The notes below the pieces were generated by a model. That model was given only the letters and a program-made list of their open reading frames with translations, searched no databases and was not told the DNA's origin. DNA of 10,213 nucleotides from Chlamydiia bacterium (GTDB lineage Bacteria; Chlamydiota; Chlamydiia; Chlamydiales; JAAZZY01), in the NCBI GenBank assembly GCA_014239035.1, contig JAAZZY010000010.1, positions 12,033-22,245 on the forward strand, given 5' to 3'. The translations under genes and the position numbers were made by a program. Shown one piece after another: positions 1 through 6,477 of the stretch (position 1 is the first letter of the stretch; every line of letters starts with the position of its first letter).

Positions 1-1
1 T

Positions 2-715
2 GGCATGAAACTCGAAGATGTCACCATTGAAATGCTTGGACAAGCTAAGAAAATTGTAGTGAAAAAAGAAGAGACTACACTTGTTGAAGGAGCTGGTGAT
101 AAAGACCAAATTCAAGGACGTATCAACCAAATCAAAAAGCAGATCGAAGAATCTACTTCAGATTACGACAAAGAAAAACTGCAAGAACGCCTAGCTAAGC
201 TAGCTGGTGGTGTTGCGGTAATTCGTGTTGGAGCTGCAACAGAAATCGAGATGAAAGAGAAAAAAGATAGAGTTGATGATGCTCAGCATGCAACTGCTGC
301 TGCTGTTGAAGAAGGTATTCTTCCTGGTGGAGGAACTGCCTACATTCGCTGTATCGACCCTGTTACTCAATTTGCTGATACGCTTGACGGGGACCAGCGC
401 ACAGGGGCTATGATTATTGCTCATTCACTGAGCTATCCTTTAAAGCAGATTGCTGCAAATGCCGGAAAAGAAGGAGTGATTGTTCTTCAACGCATTAAAG
501 GTCTTTCTTCAAATGAAGGATACAACGCTTTAACTGACGAATATGTCGATATGATTAAAGCTGGTGTTCTAGATCCTATGAAGGTTGCTAGGTGTGCACT
601 AGAGAATGCAGCATCTATTGCAGGTATGCTTTTGACAACAGAGGCAACTGTTGTAGAAGTTGCTGATGCAGAAGCTCCAGCAGCTCCTGCAATGCCAGGT
701 GGCATGGGTTACTAA
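2..715 (+). CDS. groEL: Chaperonin GroEL (Hsp60), C-terminal part, 5' truncated
   Basis: This is the C-terminal 237 codons of the large subunit of the cytosolic ATP-driven chaperonin, which folds proteins inside a double-ring cage with GroES. The reading frame is open to the left edge, and the methionine at base 5 is internal: it corresponds to the 'GMELE' region near residue 305 of the 548-residue E. coli protein. Visible family features are the IQGRINQIKKQIEE and SDYDKEKLQERLAKLAGG stretch of the apical/intermediate domain, the VGAATEIEMKEKKDRVDDA stretch carrying the catalytic aspartate (E. coli D398 equivalent), the nucleotide-binding LPGGGTA, and GYNALTDEYVDMIKAGVLDP of the equatorial domain. 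The protein ends in an Ala/Pro stretch and GGMGY, a short version of the flexible GGM tail. Chlamydiae carry several GroEL paralogues; the retained tail and catalytic Asp suggest the main GroES-linked copy, though groES is not in view. A strong terminator follows. Confidence 0.97.
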   Translation, partial: GMKLEDVTIEMLGQAKKIVVKKEETTLVEGAGDKDQIQGRINQIKKQIEESTSDYDKEKLQERLAKLAGGVAVIRVGAATEIEMKEKKDRVDDAQHATAAAVEEGILPGGGTAYIRCIDPVTQFADTLDGDQRTGAMIIAHSLSYPLKQIAANAGKEGVIVLQRIKGLSSNEGYNALTDEYVDMIKAGVLDPMKVARCALENAASIAGMLLTTEATVVEVADAEAPAAPAMPGGMGY

Positions 716-738
716 AATTAATTTTATTTAGTAAATCT

Positions 739-774
739 AAAGCCTCTCACGTATTGCATGTGAGAGGCTTTTTT
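739..774 (+). terminator. Intrinsic terminator of groEL
   Basis: A perfect 12-bp inverted repeat (AAAGCCTCTCAC at 739-750 and GTGAGAGGCTTT at 760-771) encloses a 9-nt loop. The right arm runs into six consecutive T (769-774). It starts 23 bases after the groEL stop codon, so it should end the groEL transcript and insulate the next gene, which faces the same way. Confidence 0.93.
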
Positions 775-834
775 AATTCTGGATCCTTTTCCTATCTTTA
801 TTATAAAATGCGACTTCACTAATTGAGGTAAGAT

Positions 835-1671
835 ATGAAACTTAAGATCATCGCTGTGTTCACAGCTCTTTTATGCACAACTAGTCTCGTGCAGGCTGAA
901 ATAACACTCGCACCAACACTTGCACCTTTTGAGGAAGCTTTAGAACATCTTCAAGAGGGCTCATTAGTTGTCTTTGATGTTGATGATGTCTTAATCACAT
1001 GCACAGATCCAACGCTGCAGGAGCTTAATAAAAGCCGTCTAGAGAACGTATGTAATGCTATGGCACAGAAAGTTTCCTTTGAAGAATATGTGCGCCTCTA
1101 CAGCATTGCTATGAAGAGTCGTGAGATTGAAGTTATAGATCAAAGGATTTTTGATTTGCTCCATGATCTCTCTGAGAGAAATATTCACGCTATTGCTCTA
1201 ACGCATATGCGAACTGGACGTTTTGGTGTCATTGAAAAGATGGAAGATTGGAGAGTTTTAGAGCTCGACAAGCTTGGGATAGATTTTAAAAAGATGTCTC
1301 CTTTTAGTTCAGAGAGAACTCTTGAAGACCTCAAAGGCCCATCAGGGACACTTCCCAACATTAAAGATGGTGTAATTTTTACTGCAGAAATAGAAAAAGG
1401 AAAGGTTTTAGCTGAAGCCTTTAAATTCCTTCCTAGAAAACCATCTAAAGTCATCTTCATTGATGATCGTATGGATAATTTAGAGTCTGTAGAGAAGCTC
1501 TGTGAAGAGCAAGGGATTATATTTCAAGGGTTTCAGTATACAGCAGCACAATCAAAATTTAGATATATTGATGAAAAGCTTATTGAAATACAGGTCGATA
1601 CTTTAATGAAAGAAGGGCGCTGGATTACATCAGAAGAGGCAGCAGAGTCTTTTAACGATGAACATCTCTAA
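835..1671 (+). CDS. Secreted HAD-like phosphatase family protein (DUF2608)
   Basis: A 278-residue protein that resembles the DUF2608 family, a branch of the haloacid dehalogenase fold common in chlamydiae and Legionella; its substrate is unknown. The N-terminus is a typical Sec signal peptide: basic MKLK, a hydrophobic core, and a cleavage site after VQA (residues 19-21). The mature protein would therefore act outside the cytoplasm. HAD motif I is FDVDDVL (nucleophile D48, acid/base D50), motif II is the Thr of ALTHMRTG (T123), motif III is a Lys in EKGK (K188 or K190), and motif IV is FIDDRMDN (D210, D211, D214). All key positions are present, so Mg-dependent phosphatase chemistry is likely. 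The ATG is chosen because GAGG (825-828) lies 6 bases upstream and the signal peptide starts there. It probably has its own promoter after the groEL terminator; TATAAA at 802-807 is a possible -10, with no clear -35. Its stop overlaps the end of the convergent gloB-like gene. Confidence 0.85.
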   Translation: MKLKIIAVFTALLCTTSLVQAEITLAPTLAPFEEALEHLQEGSLVVFDVDDVLITCTDPTLQELNKSRLENVCNAMAQKVSFEEYVRLYSIAMKSREIEVIDQRIFDLLHDLSERNIHAIALTHMRTGRFGVIEKMEDWRVLELDKLGIDFKKMSPFSSERTLEDLKGPSGTLPNIKDGVIFTAEIEKGKVLAEAFKFLPRKPSKVIFIDDRMDNLESVEKLCEEQGIIFQGFQYTAAQSKFRYIDEKLIEIQVDTLMKEGRWITSEEAAESFNDEHL

Positions 1672-2447
1672 GCTTTAAATTTATTCTTTTTATCTCTAAG
1701 ATTTTTGAAAATCTCAGCTGCAGGGGCCTCTGGCATTTTGAGCTCCTTTTCCCAAAAGGGAAGGTCAGCTCTTAGAAAAGGATTGGTGAACATCTCAGTT
1801 TTTAAAAGAGCCGGGAGCGTGGGCTCTCCTTTTTCTCTTTTTTCATCGACTTCTTTGCTGTATTGAATCAAGTTCTCATTTTCGGGATCTATTGAGAGAG
1901 CAAACTTAGCATTTTTTTGTGTGTACTCGTGCCCACAATAGATCAAGGTATCTTCAGGAAGGGCTCTAATCTTACAAAGTGAATTCCACATCTGTTTATA
2001 GTCTCCTTCAAAAATAAAGCCGCAGCCTAGACTAAAAAGAGTATCCCCGCAAAAAAGATATTTGTCTTTGTAGAGCCAGTATGAAACATGATCTAAAGTA
2101 TGCCCTGGAAGTTCGAAAACTTTAAAAGGGTGATCATTGAATGACAAGAGGTCCATATCAGTGACTTGCTGATCTATTTGAGGAATGACTTCTTCTTGTT
2201 TTGCCGGCCCAAGTACGCGGCATCCGTATTTTTCTTTAAGTTCTGCAAGCCCGCCAATATGGTCACTGTGATGGTGTGTTATCCAGATTTCTTTTAGCTT
2301 AAGGTTGTGGCGGGAAAGAAACAGAATAACAGGCTCTGCAACTCCTGGATCTATAACGACGCATTCTGATGTAGCGGTATCTGAGACAATATATATATAA
2401 TTGTCTTCCAAAACAGGTAAGATATAAACTTTAAGTGGAATATCCAT
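1668..2447 (-). CDS. gloB: Hydroxyacylglutathione hydrolase-like protein (glyoxalase II)
   Basis: A 259-residue cytosolic metallo-beta-lactamase-fold hydrolase of glyoxalase II length. Glyoxalase II hydrolyses S-D-lactoylglutathione to D-lactate and glutathione in methylglyoxal detoxification. The binuclear metal site is complete: THHHSDH (H58, H60, D62, H63), the His of PGHTLDH (H115) with the following H120, CGDT (D135) and CGHEYT (H173). The family-specific NPFLR and the C-terminal FKNLRDKKNKF stretch, which supplies glutathione-contacting Arg/Lys in characterised enzymes, are present. One oddity is in the loop that reads CGCG-R/K-x-(F/Y)EG in E. coli and human enzymes: here it is CGFIFEG, so the basic glutathione-contact residue is Phe. 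The thioester substrate could therefore differ. The ATG directly abuts the TAG of the upstream minus-strand gene and has no ribosome binding site, implying translational coupling. The stop overlaps the end of the convergent DUF2608 gene. Confidence 0.88.
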   Translation of the reverse strand: MDIPLKVYILPVLEDNYIYIVSDTATSECVVIDPGVAEPVILFLSRHNLKLKEIWITHHHSDHIGGLAELKEKYGCRVLGPAKQEEVIPQIDQQVTDMDLLSFNDHPFKVFELPGHTLDHVSYWLYKDKYLFCGDTLFSLGCGFIFEGDYKQMWNSLCKIRALPEDTLIYCGHEYTQKNAKFALSIDPENENLIQYSKEVDEKREKGEPTLPALLKTEMFTNPFLRADLPFWEKELKMPEAPAAEIFKNLRDKKNKFKA

Positions 2448-2840
2448 CTAAGACTTGGTTATGCGCCCTTTTAAGTTTTGAGTAGGGGAGAGTGCATTGT
2501 AAAATCCGCTTCTTAAGCTCTCTCTTAGCCCTTCTATGCGTCTGCTCATCTTCGCTGCATTTCTTCCTTCGCTAAAGAGTTTAAAGCTGTCTTTATCTAC
2601 TTGAACACGCTCAGCTGTGTGTCTGTGTATCCAATATTTAATTTTAGATCGAGAGTCAGCTAGGCGAGCATCTGTGATTTGTTCATCTAAGTGGTTTAGG
2701 CGTTTTTTAAGTTTTTCTAAGATCTTTTGAGTCTTTGGCTCTAGAGGTGCATAGGCTTTTTCTTTTAGTCGTTGCTGTTTCTTTGCGGTAAAAACAACTT
2801 TAGGTAGATCAACCTCTGGAGCTGGATGGATAGATCCCAT
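2448..2840 (-). CDS. Small basic hypothetical protein upstream of gloB
   Basis: A 130-residue protein that I do not recognise. It has no signal peptide or membrane segment. It is rich in Lys and Arg. A helical, probably coiled-coil stretch (roughly residues 35-70, LEPKTQKILEKLKKRLNHLD and on) is followed by a basic half with RNAAKMSRRIEGLRESLRSG. A nucleic-acid-binding or ribosome-associated role would fit the charge, but that is a guess. The ATG at 2840-2838 is preferred because AGGAG (2853-2849) sits 8 bases upstream. The frame is open to a GTG at 2882, which would add 14 residues, but that codon lacks a ribosome binding site and falls in the likely promoter. It forms an operon with the gloB-like gene: its TAG stop is immediately followed by the gloB ATG. 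Confidence 0.72.
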   Translation of the reverse strand: MGSIHPAPEVDLPKVVFTAKKQQRLKEKAYAPLEPKTQKILEKLKKRLNHLDEQITDARLADSRSKIKYWIHRHTAERVQVDKDSFKLFSEGRNAAKMSRRIEGLRESLRSGFYNALSPTQNLKGRITKS

Positions 2841-2860
2841 TATGTATTCTCCTATTATAG

Positions 2861-2878
2861 TATATAGGCGCCTATATA
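2861..2878. repeat. Perfect 18-bp palindrome, possible operator
   Basis: TATATAGGC at 2861-2869 is followed directly by its exact reverse complement GCCTATATA at 2870-2878. The two-fold symmetry with no spacer is typical of a dimeric repressor site. It covers the proposed extended -10 and start point of the minus-strand operon, so a bound protein would block that promoter. No regulator gene lies nearby and I saw no second copy in the window. Confidence 0.6.
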
Positions 2879-2901
2879 TCACTTTTGGGACTTTTTTTAA
2901 A
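2866..2901 (-). promoter_or_regulatory. Candidate promoter of the minus-strand hypothetical-gloB operon
   Basis: On the minus strand, TTTAAA (2901-2896) and TATATA (2878-2873) are spaced by 17 bases. A TG one base upstream of the second hexamer (2881-2880) makes an extended -10. The transcript would start near 2866, leaving a leader of about 26 bases that contains the AGGAG site. A better-looking TATAAT at 2859-2854 is less likely, because transcription from it would start downstream of the ribosome binding site. Confidence 0.38.
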
Positions 2902-3005
2902 CAGGATAAAGCAGAAAAAAAATATTTGTTTTTACTTAGTAAACTGTTAAGCTCCTAACTTCTTTTATAGCACTACGTTAAAATAAGAAGAGAATTAATT
3001 GCCAA

Positions 3006-4280
3006 ATGCAACCTAATATCATTGAAATTTTAAAGGCTCGTGGTTTCATCGACAATACGACGTCTGAAGATCTAGCCCAAATCTGTGAGCAAGAAATCAG
3101 TGTCTATATTGGTTTTGATCCGACTGCAGATAGCCTGCATTTAGGTAACCTTGTTGGCATTATTGCACTAGGCTGGTTTCAAAAGTTTGGTCATAAACCC
3201 ATAGCTCTTGCTGGGGGTGCTACTGGATTTATTGGTGATCCAACAGGGAAAAGTGATGAGAGACCCTACCTTGACTCAGAAACACTCAAATCTAATTTAG
3301 AGGGTATACGCAGGGATTTAAAAAACATTTTGAAGTTCAATCCTAAAAATCCCGTCAAACTTTTAAACAACTATGACTGGCATAAAGATTTAAATTATCT
3401 TGATTTTCTCAGAGATGTAGCTCAACACTTCCGTATTAGCACTCTTTTAGCTAGAGAAACTGTTAAAGAGCGACTAAAAACACAAGAAGGCATGAGCTTT
3501 AAAGAGTTTAGTTACCCCTTAATGCAGGCCTATGATTTCCTACATCTATACAGAGAAGGAAATGTTATACTACAGCTAGGTGGAAGTGATCAGTGGACAA
3601 ACATAACCTCTGGTATGAATCTGATTCGCAAAGTTTGTCAAAAAGAAGCCCATGGGCTAACTTTTCCACTGTTAACAAAAAGTGACGGAAAAAAATTTGG
3701 AAAATCTGAGCAGGGTGCTGTTTGGCTCTCAAGTAAAAAACTTTCTCCATATGATTTTTATCAATATCTATACAGAACCGCAGATCAAGATGTTATAAAA
3801 CTTTTAAAAATGTTAACTTACCTAGATATTGAAGAGATTAACTCCATTGAAAGCTCAATGTCTAAGCCTGATTATCAAGTAAACTCGGCGCAGAAGATTT
3901 TAGCTAAAGAAGTCACTGAAATTGTACACGGAACAAAAGAGCTTGAAACAGCCCTTAAAGTTACTCAAAGTATGAGGCCCGGTGCTAAAACAGAACTCGA
4001 TTTAGAAACATTGAAAAAAATGGCCGATGAGCTGCCCCATGTAAAAATGGGACTTAACGAAGTTTTAGATCAAAAAATTATTGATCTTATAATTAATGCC
4101 AAACTTTTAAACAGTAAGGGTGAGGCTAGACGTCTCATTCAAAATGGCGGACTCTATCTCAATAATGAGCGAATTGATGATGATAAATTTATCTTAAATC
4201 AGAAGCATCTTATTGAGGGAGAGTGTTTACTCCTTGCCTTAGGCAAAAAGAAAAAAATCGTCGTTTTTATAGAGAAATAG
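3006..4280 (+). CDS. tyrS: Tyrosyl-tRNA synthetase (TyrRS)
   Basis: A 424-residue cytosolic class I aminoacyl-tRNA synthetase that charges tRNA-Tyr with tyrosine; the length is normal for the bacterial TyrRS. The Rossmann fold carries the HIGH-type motif HLGN (45-48) after YIGFDPTADSL, the tyrosine-binding residues Y34, D38, Y170, Q174 and D177, the LGGSDQWTNI stretch (191-200), and the KMSKS-equivalent KFGKS (230-234). The C-terminal region (about 355-424, INAKLLNSKGEARRLIQNGG and on) is the S4-like tRNA-binding domain. The ATG at 3006 gives the expected N-terminus, with a weak purine-rich site (AGAAGAG, 2986-2992) somewhat far upstream. It is divergent from the hypothetical-gloB operon across a 165-bp AT-rich gap in which I could not pick a convincing tyrS promoter. 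No T-box-like leader was seen. In Chlamydia, tyrS lies elsewhere relative to himD, so this adjacency looks lineage-specific. Confidence 0.97.
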   Translation: MQPNIIEILKARGFIDNTTSEDLAQICEQEISVYIGFDPTADSLHLGNLVGIIALGWFQKFGHKPIALAGGATGFIGDPTGKSDERPYLDSETLKSNLEGIRRDLKNILKFNPKNPVKLLNNYDWHKDLNYLDFLRDVAQHFRISTLLARETVKERLKTQEGMSFKEFSYPLMQAYDFLHLYREGNVILQLGGSDQWTNITSGMNLIRKVCQKEAHGLTFPLLTKSDGKKFGKSEQGAVWLSSKKLSPYDFYQYLYRTADQDVIKLLKMLTYLDIEEINSIESSMSKPDYQVNSAQKILAKEVTEIVHGTKELETALKVTQSMRPGAKTELDLETLKKMADELPHVKMGLNEVLDQKIIDLIINAKLLNSKGEARRLIQNGGLYLNNERIDDDKFILNQKHLIEGECLLLALGKKKKIVVFIEK

Positions 4281-4301
4281 ACTTTTTTTTAAAAAAAGTC
4301 T
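4279..4301 (+). terminator. T/A palindrome after tyrS, weak terminator candidate
   Basis: The tyrS stop codon runs into AGAC, eight T, seven A and GTCT (4279-4301), an inverted repeat with almost no loop and no T tract after it. It is AT-only apart from the ends, so it is not a classic intrinsic terminator. On either strand an RNA hairpin with a U-rich arm could still promote release or pausing. Confidence 0.35.
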
Positions 4302-4328
4302 TGAAACGAAATAGTAATTGTTTATGAT
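4301..4328 (+). promoter_or_regulatory. Candidate sigma-70-type promoter of the IHF-like gene
   Basis: TTGAAA (4301-4306) and TATGAT (4323-4328) are separated by 16 bases, a good match to the housekeeping consensus. Transcription would start near 4335, giving a leader of about 134 bases before the IHF-like gene. The -35 element overlaps the end of the T/A palindrome behind tyrS. The leader (4335-4468) is AT-rich and I see no clear riboswitch or reading frame in it. Confidence 0.55.
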
Positions 4329-4450
4329 GAGCCCAGATATTTTCTTTGAAGTGTTTTTGTATGAAAGCAGAATAAAAGACTTGATTGAAATGTAAAAAGT
4401 TTAGCAAAATCATTAAACTTTTAGATATAAACTACATTATCACTAACTTA

Positions 4451-4480
4451 GAGGGAGTCTCGAGGGATATGACCACGATG
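4451..4480 (+). promoter_or_regulatory. Two ribosome binding sites paired with two start codons
   Basis: GAGGGAG (4451-4457) lies 11 bases before an ATG at 4469, and GAGGG (4462-4466) lies 11 bases before an in-frame ATG at 4478. Both starts therefore have a purine-rich site at the same distance, and either or both could be used. The products differ by three residues (MTT). Confidence 0.5.
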
Positions 4481-4810
4481 GCTAGTAACAAAAAAAAGAC
4501 CATAACCAAAAAAAACTTGATTAATAGTATCTCACAAGAAAAGGGAATTCATCCTAATGATGTGAGAAGCGTGATCCAAGCATTCTTGGATAAGATGACT
4601 GAACGACTTGCTGATGGTGATCGTCTAGAGTTCAGAGATTTTGGAGTATTTGAAGTAGTTCAAAGACGCCAAAAAATAGGCCGTAATCCAAAAAATGCAT
4701 CTGTTCCAATTGTGATACCAGCTCGAAGAGCTGTTAAATTCACACCTGGAAAGAAAATGAAGCATGTCATTGAAAGTGGTGACAAAAGCTCAGGTCAAAC
4801 AGATTTATAA
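4469..4810 (+). CDS. himD: IHF/HU-family DNA-bending protein (chlamydial HimD-like)
   Basis: A 113-residue DNA-binding protein of the HU/IHF family, which dimerises, wraps its two beta arms around the minor groove and bends DNA in the nucleoid. Seen features are an N-terminal helical dimerisation part (KKNLINSISQEKGIHPNDV, VIQAFLDKMTERLADG), the conserved RLEFRDFGVFEV core, the beta arm with GRNPKN (71-76), whose Pro74 is the DNA-intercalating residue of the family, and the arm/helix end FTPGKKMK (91-98). A short polar tail follows. It closely resembles the protein encoded by C. trachomatis CT267 as I remember it, including the Met-Ala/Thr-Thr-Met type start. I chose ATG 4469; ATG 4478 is equally possible. 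The frame stays open to a TTG at 4385, but those extra residues do not fit the family. Its own promoter (4301-4328) is likely. Confidence 0.93.
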   Translation: MTTMASNKKKTITKKNLINSISQEKGIHPNDVRSVIQAFLDKMTERLADGDRLEFRDFGVFEVVQRRQKIGRNPKNASVPIVIPARRAVKFTPGKKMKHVIESGDKSSGQTDL

Positions 4811-4812
4811 GA

Positions 4813-4850
4813 GCCTAGGCTTTTATTCAACCCTGCTTAGGCAGCTTCTT
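4813..4850 (+). terminator. Possible terminator after the IHF-like gene
   Basis: GCCTAGGC (4813-4820) pairs with GCTTAGGC (4835-4842) in an 8-bp stem with one G-T wobble and a 14-base loop. The stem is followed by AGCTTCTTT, a poor T tract. It begins two bases after the stop codon. It is more likely an attenuating hairpin than a full stop, and the next gene may be partly read through. Confidence 0.4.
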
Positions 4851-4909
4851 TAACAATTGAGTTATAGGTGCTGCCATGGCTTTATCTACTTAAAAGCGAT
4901 ATTTTCGTA

Positions 4910-6385
4910 ATGCATAGTCAGCTCATCGAGCAAGTTTGTAGGCAGAACCTAAAGGTCGAGATGAATAAAACGGATCTTGACCAAGCAGTTGTTTTTTGTT
5001 TGCTTCATAAAAAAATAAACCCAACATCAATTCACATAGAAATAGAAGAGATAGGTGATCCACTCATTGAGTTGGAGAACTTAAGAAAACTCTTTAAAGC
5101 ATCGCTTATTGCGCATTTTGAAAAACATGTCAGCTCATCAGTAAAAGAGTGTTGGTATACGCTTGCGAGCAGGAAAAGTGCAGATTCTGTGCTTGCAGAT
5201 GCGTATCTGTTTTTAACTGCTCTCTTGTTAGGTATTGAATATCCCCATGCATTTAGCGTTACCCAACTAAAAAATGGGATCATTCCACTTAGTAAGAGAA
5301 ATTATTGGAACCTATTTAAGTTTCCATTCATCCACCTGCATGCCGAACTTGCCTCAGTAATCTTGCTTATCGGAAAGCTAAGCAGCCAAAGCAAACTCAT
5401 TGATCAAGCGCATAATGCAGCCCGGTGGCATTTTAATGGTTTGGATAGCAGCTTTCTTCCATACAGAAGTTTTTTCTCCAACTATCAGTTTTGTAACTAC
5501 ACTGATCTGATTGCTCGCCAGGCCTCCTTTTTTTACCTGTCAGCACTTGCAACAGAAGATACAGAAATAGCCTATGTGGCTAAAATACACTTTAGTTGGC
5601 TGAGTGCTCAAAGTGAAAAGAATCTTAAAGGGCTTCCATTAGATATACTTTTACTTCTGAAATTTACAGATCAACTTTTTCCTGAGCAACTAACTCCAGT
5701 AGAACCCTCCTTGCCCAAAGAAACTTTATGCGAAAATCTCCCCTTAGTGGGCCTGCGCTCGAAAGATGTGGATATTATCGCTACCCTATCAGGTTGTAAC
5801 AGTTCAATGGGCGCCTTAAAGTTTGGAAGTGTTGAGATAGTAGCGTTTGGCCCTCAAGTAGGGGTGCTTGGTGATGGAAAGCTCTTTGGATCAATTGCAC
5901 AAAAACATTCACAAGAATCATCGAAGGTTTACAGAGACGAAAAACATTTTTGTCTCAATGGTTTAGTAGGGCTACCTCAAAATGCCCCTGATAAAAGCTA
6001 CCTTAAGATGTGGCAGCATCCAAGCAGCTGGCTTCAAATGAAAATTCATTATCAGAAGAATCAGTTAGATATTCATGCAAAACCCATTGGAAACTTAGAT
6101 GAGCTTTATTTTGTATTTTATATCATCTCAGAGCAATGCCTCATAAAAGGTCAAAAAAAGTTTTTAAACCAAAGCCTTGAACAATTCCAGGGAAATGCAT
6201 CAAATGTTGCCTTTTTGGATCAGCCGAAGATTGTTACCATAGAGCCCTGCTTTGAAGAAGGGGAGATGAAAATTATCCCACTCGAAGGAGAGAGTAGCTT
6301 TTGGGGGGCTAATTACCTAATCGCATACTCTTTAAAAAATAATTATAGAGCTTTTGACTGGAAAATAACCGGAAGCTCTAGGTAA
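4910..6385 (+). CDS. Conserved chlamydial protein of unknown function (CT266-like)
   Basis: A 491-residue protein that I assign to the C. trachomatis CT266 position by synteny: it lies between the IHF-like gene and accA/msbA, as CT266 does. I cannot name a function. No signal peptide or membrane segment stands out. The first half (about 1-240) looks helical, with patterns such as DAYLFLTALLLG, HLHAELASVILLIGKL, DLIARQASFFYLSAL and KIHFSWLSAQS. The second half (about 270-491) looks beta-rich, with SVEIVAFGPQVGVLGDGKLFG and WLQMKIHYQKNQLDIHAKPIG. A helical barrel followed by a beta sandwich resembles some polysaccharide lyases (heparinase II/III type), but no catalytic motif could be confirmed, so this is only an architectural idea. 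I prefer the ATG at 4910, though it has no clear ribosome binding site. A GTG at 4868 would add 14 hydrophobic residues (MLPWLYLL and on). Confidence 0.82.
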   Translation: MHSQLIEQVCRQNLKVEMNKTDLDQAVVFCLLHKKINPTSIHIEIEEIGDPLIELENLRKLFKASLIAHFEKHVSSSVKECWYTLASRKSADSVLADAYLFLTALLLGIEYPHAFSVTQLKNGIIPLSKRNYWNLFKFPFIHLHAELASVILLIGKLSSQSKLIDQAHNAARWHFNGLDSSFLPYRSFFSNYQFCNYTDLIARQASFFYLSALATEDTEIAYVAKIHFSWLSAQSEKNLKGLPLDILLLLKFTDQLFPEQLTPVEPSLPKETLCENLPLVGLRSKDVDIIATLSGCNSSMGALKFGSVEIVAFGPQVGVLGDGKLFGSIAQKHSQESSKVYRDEKHFCLNGLVGLPQNAPDKSYLKMWQHPSSWLQMKIHYQKNQLDIHAKPIGNLDELYFVFYIISEQCLIKGQKKFLNQSLEQFQGNASNVAFLDQPKIVTIEPCFEEGEMKIIPLEGESSFWGANYLIAYSLKNNYRAFDWKITGSSR

Positions 6386-6423
6386 GTAGCTTGTATTAAG
6401 CATTTTACGAGTTTATAACGTGC

Positions 6424-6452
6424 TTGAATTAAACACAAAACTATAAGATAAT
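6424..6452 (+). promoter_or_regulatory. Candidate promoter of the L,D-transpeptidase-accA-msbA operon
   Basis: TTGAAT (6424-6429) and GATAAT (6447-6452) are spaced by 17 bases in the 92-bp gap after the CT266-like gene. Transcription would start near 6459, 19 bases before the ATG, and the leader holds a strong GAGGGA site (6469-6474). No terminator was seen between the two genes, so read-through from upstream is also possible. Confidence 0.5.
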
Positions 6453-6477
6453 ATTACAATTACTAGATGAGGGACTT

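Noticed and set aside
1699..1714. AGATTTT-TG-AAAATCT inverted repeat as a terminator for the DUF2608 gene
   Set aside because: It is inside the gloB-like coding sequence, the stem is AT-rich with a 2-base loop, and no T tract follows.
2854..2859. Perfect TATAAT on the minus strand as the -10 of the hypothetical-gloB operon
   Set aside because: It directly abuts AGGAG; transcription from it would begin after the ribosome binding site, leaving only about 7 bases before the ATG.
2841..3005. T-box or other riboswitch upstream of tyrS
   Set aside because: No T-box consensus, specifier loop or terminator/antiterminator pair could be seen, and the region is short and AT-rich.
4385..4468. N-terminal extension of the IHF-like protein from a TTG at 4385
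   Set aside because: The extra 28 residues do not match the HU/IHF family and no ribosome binding site precedes the TTG; two good sites precede the later ATG codons.
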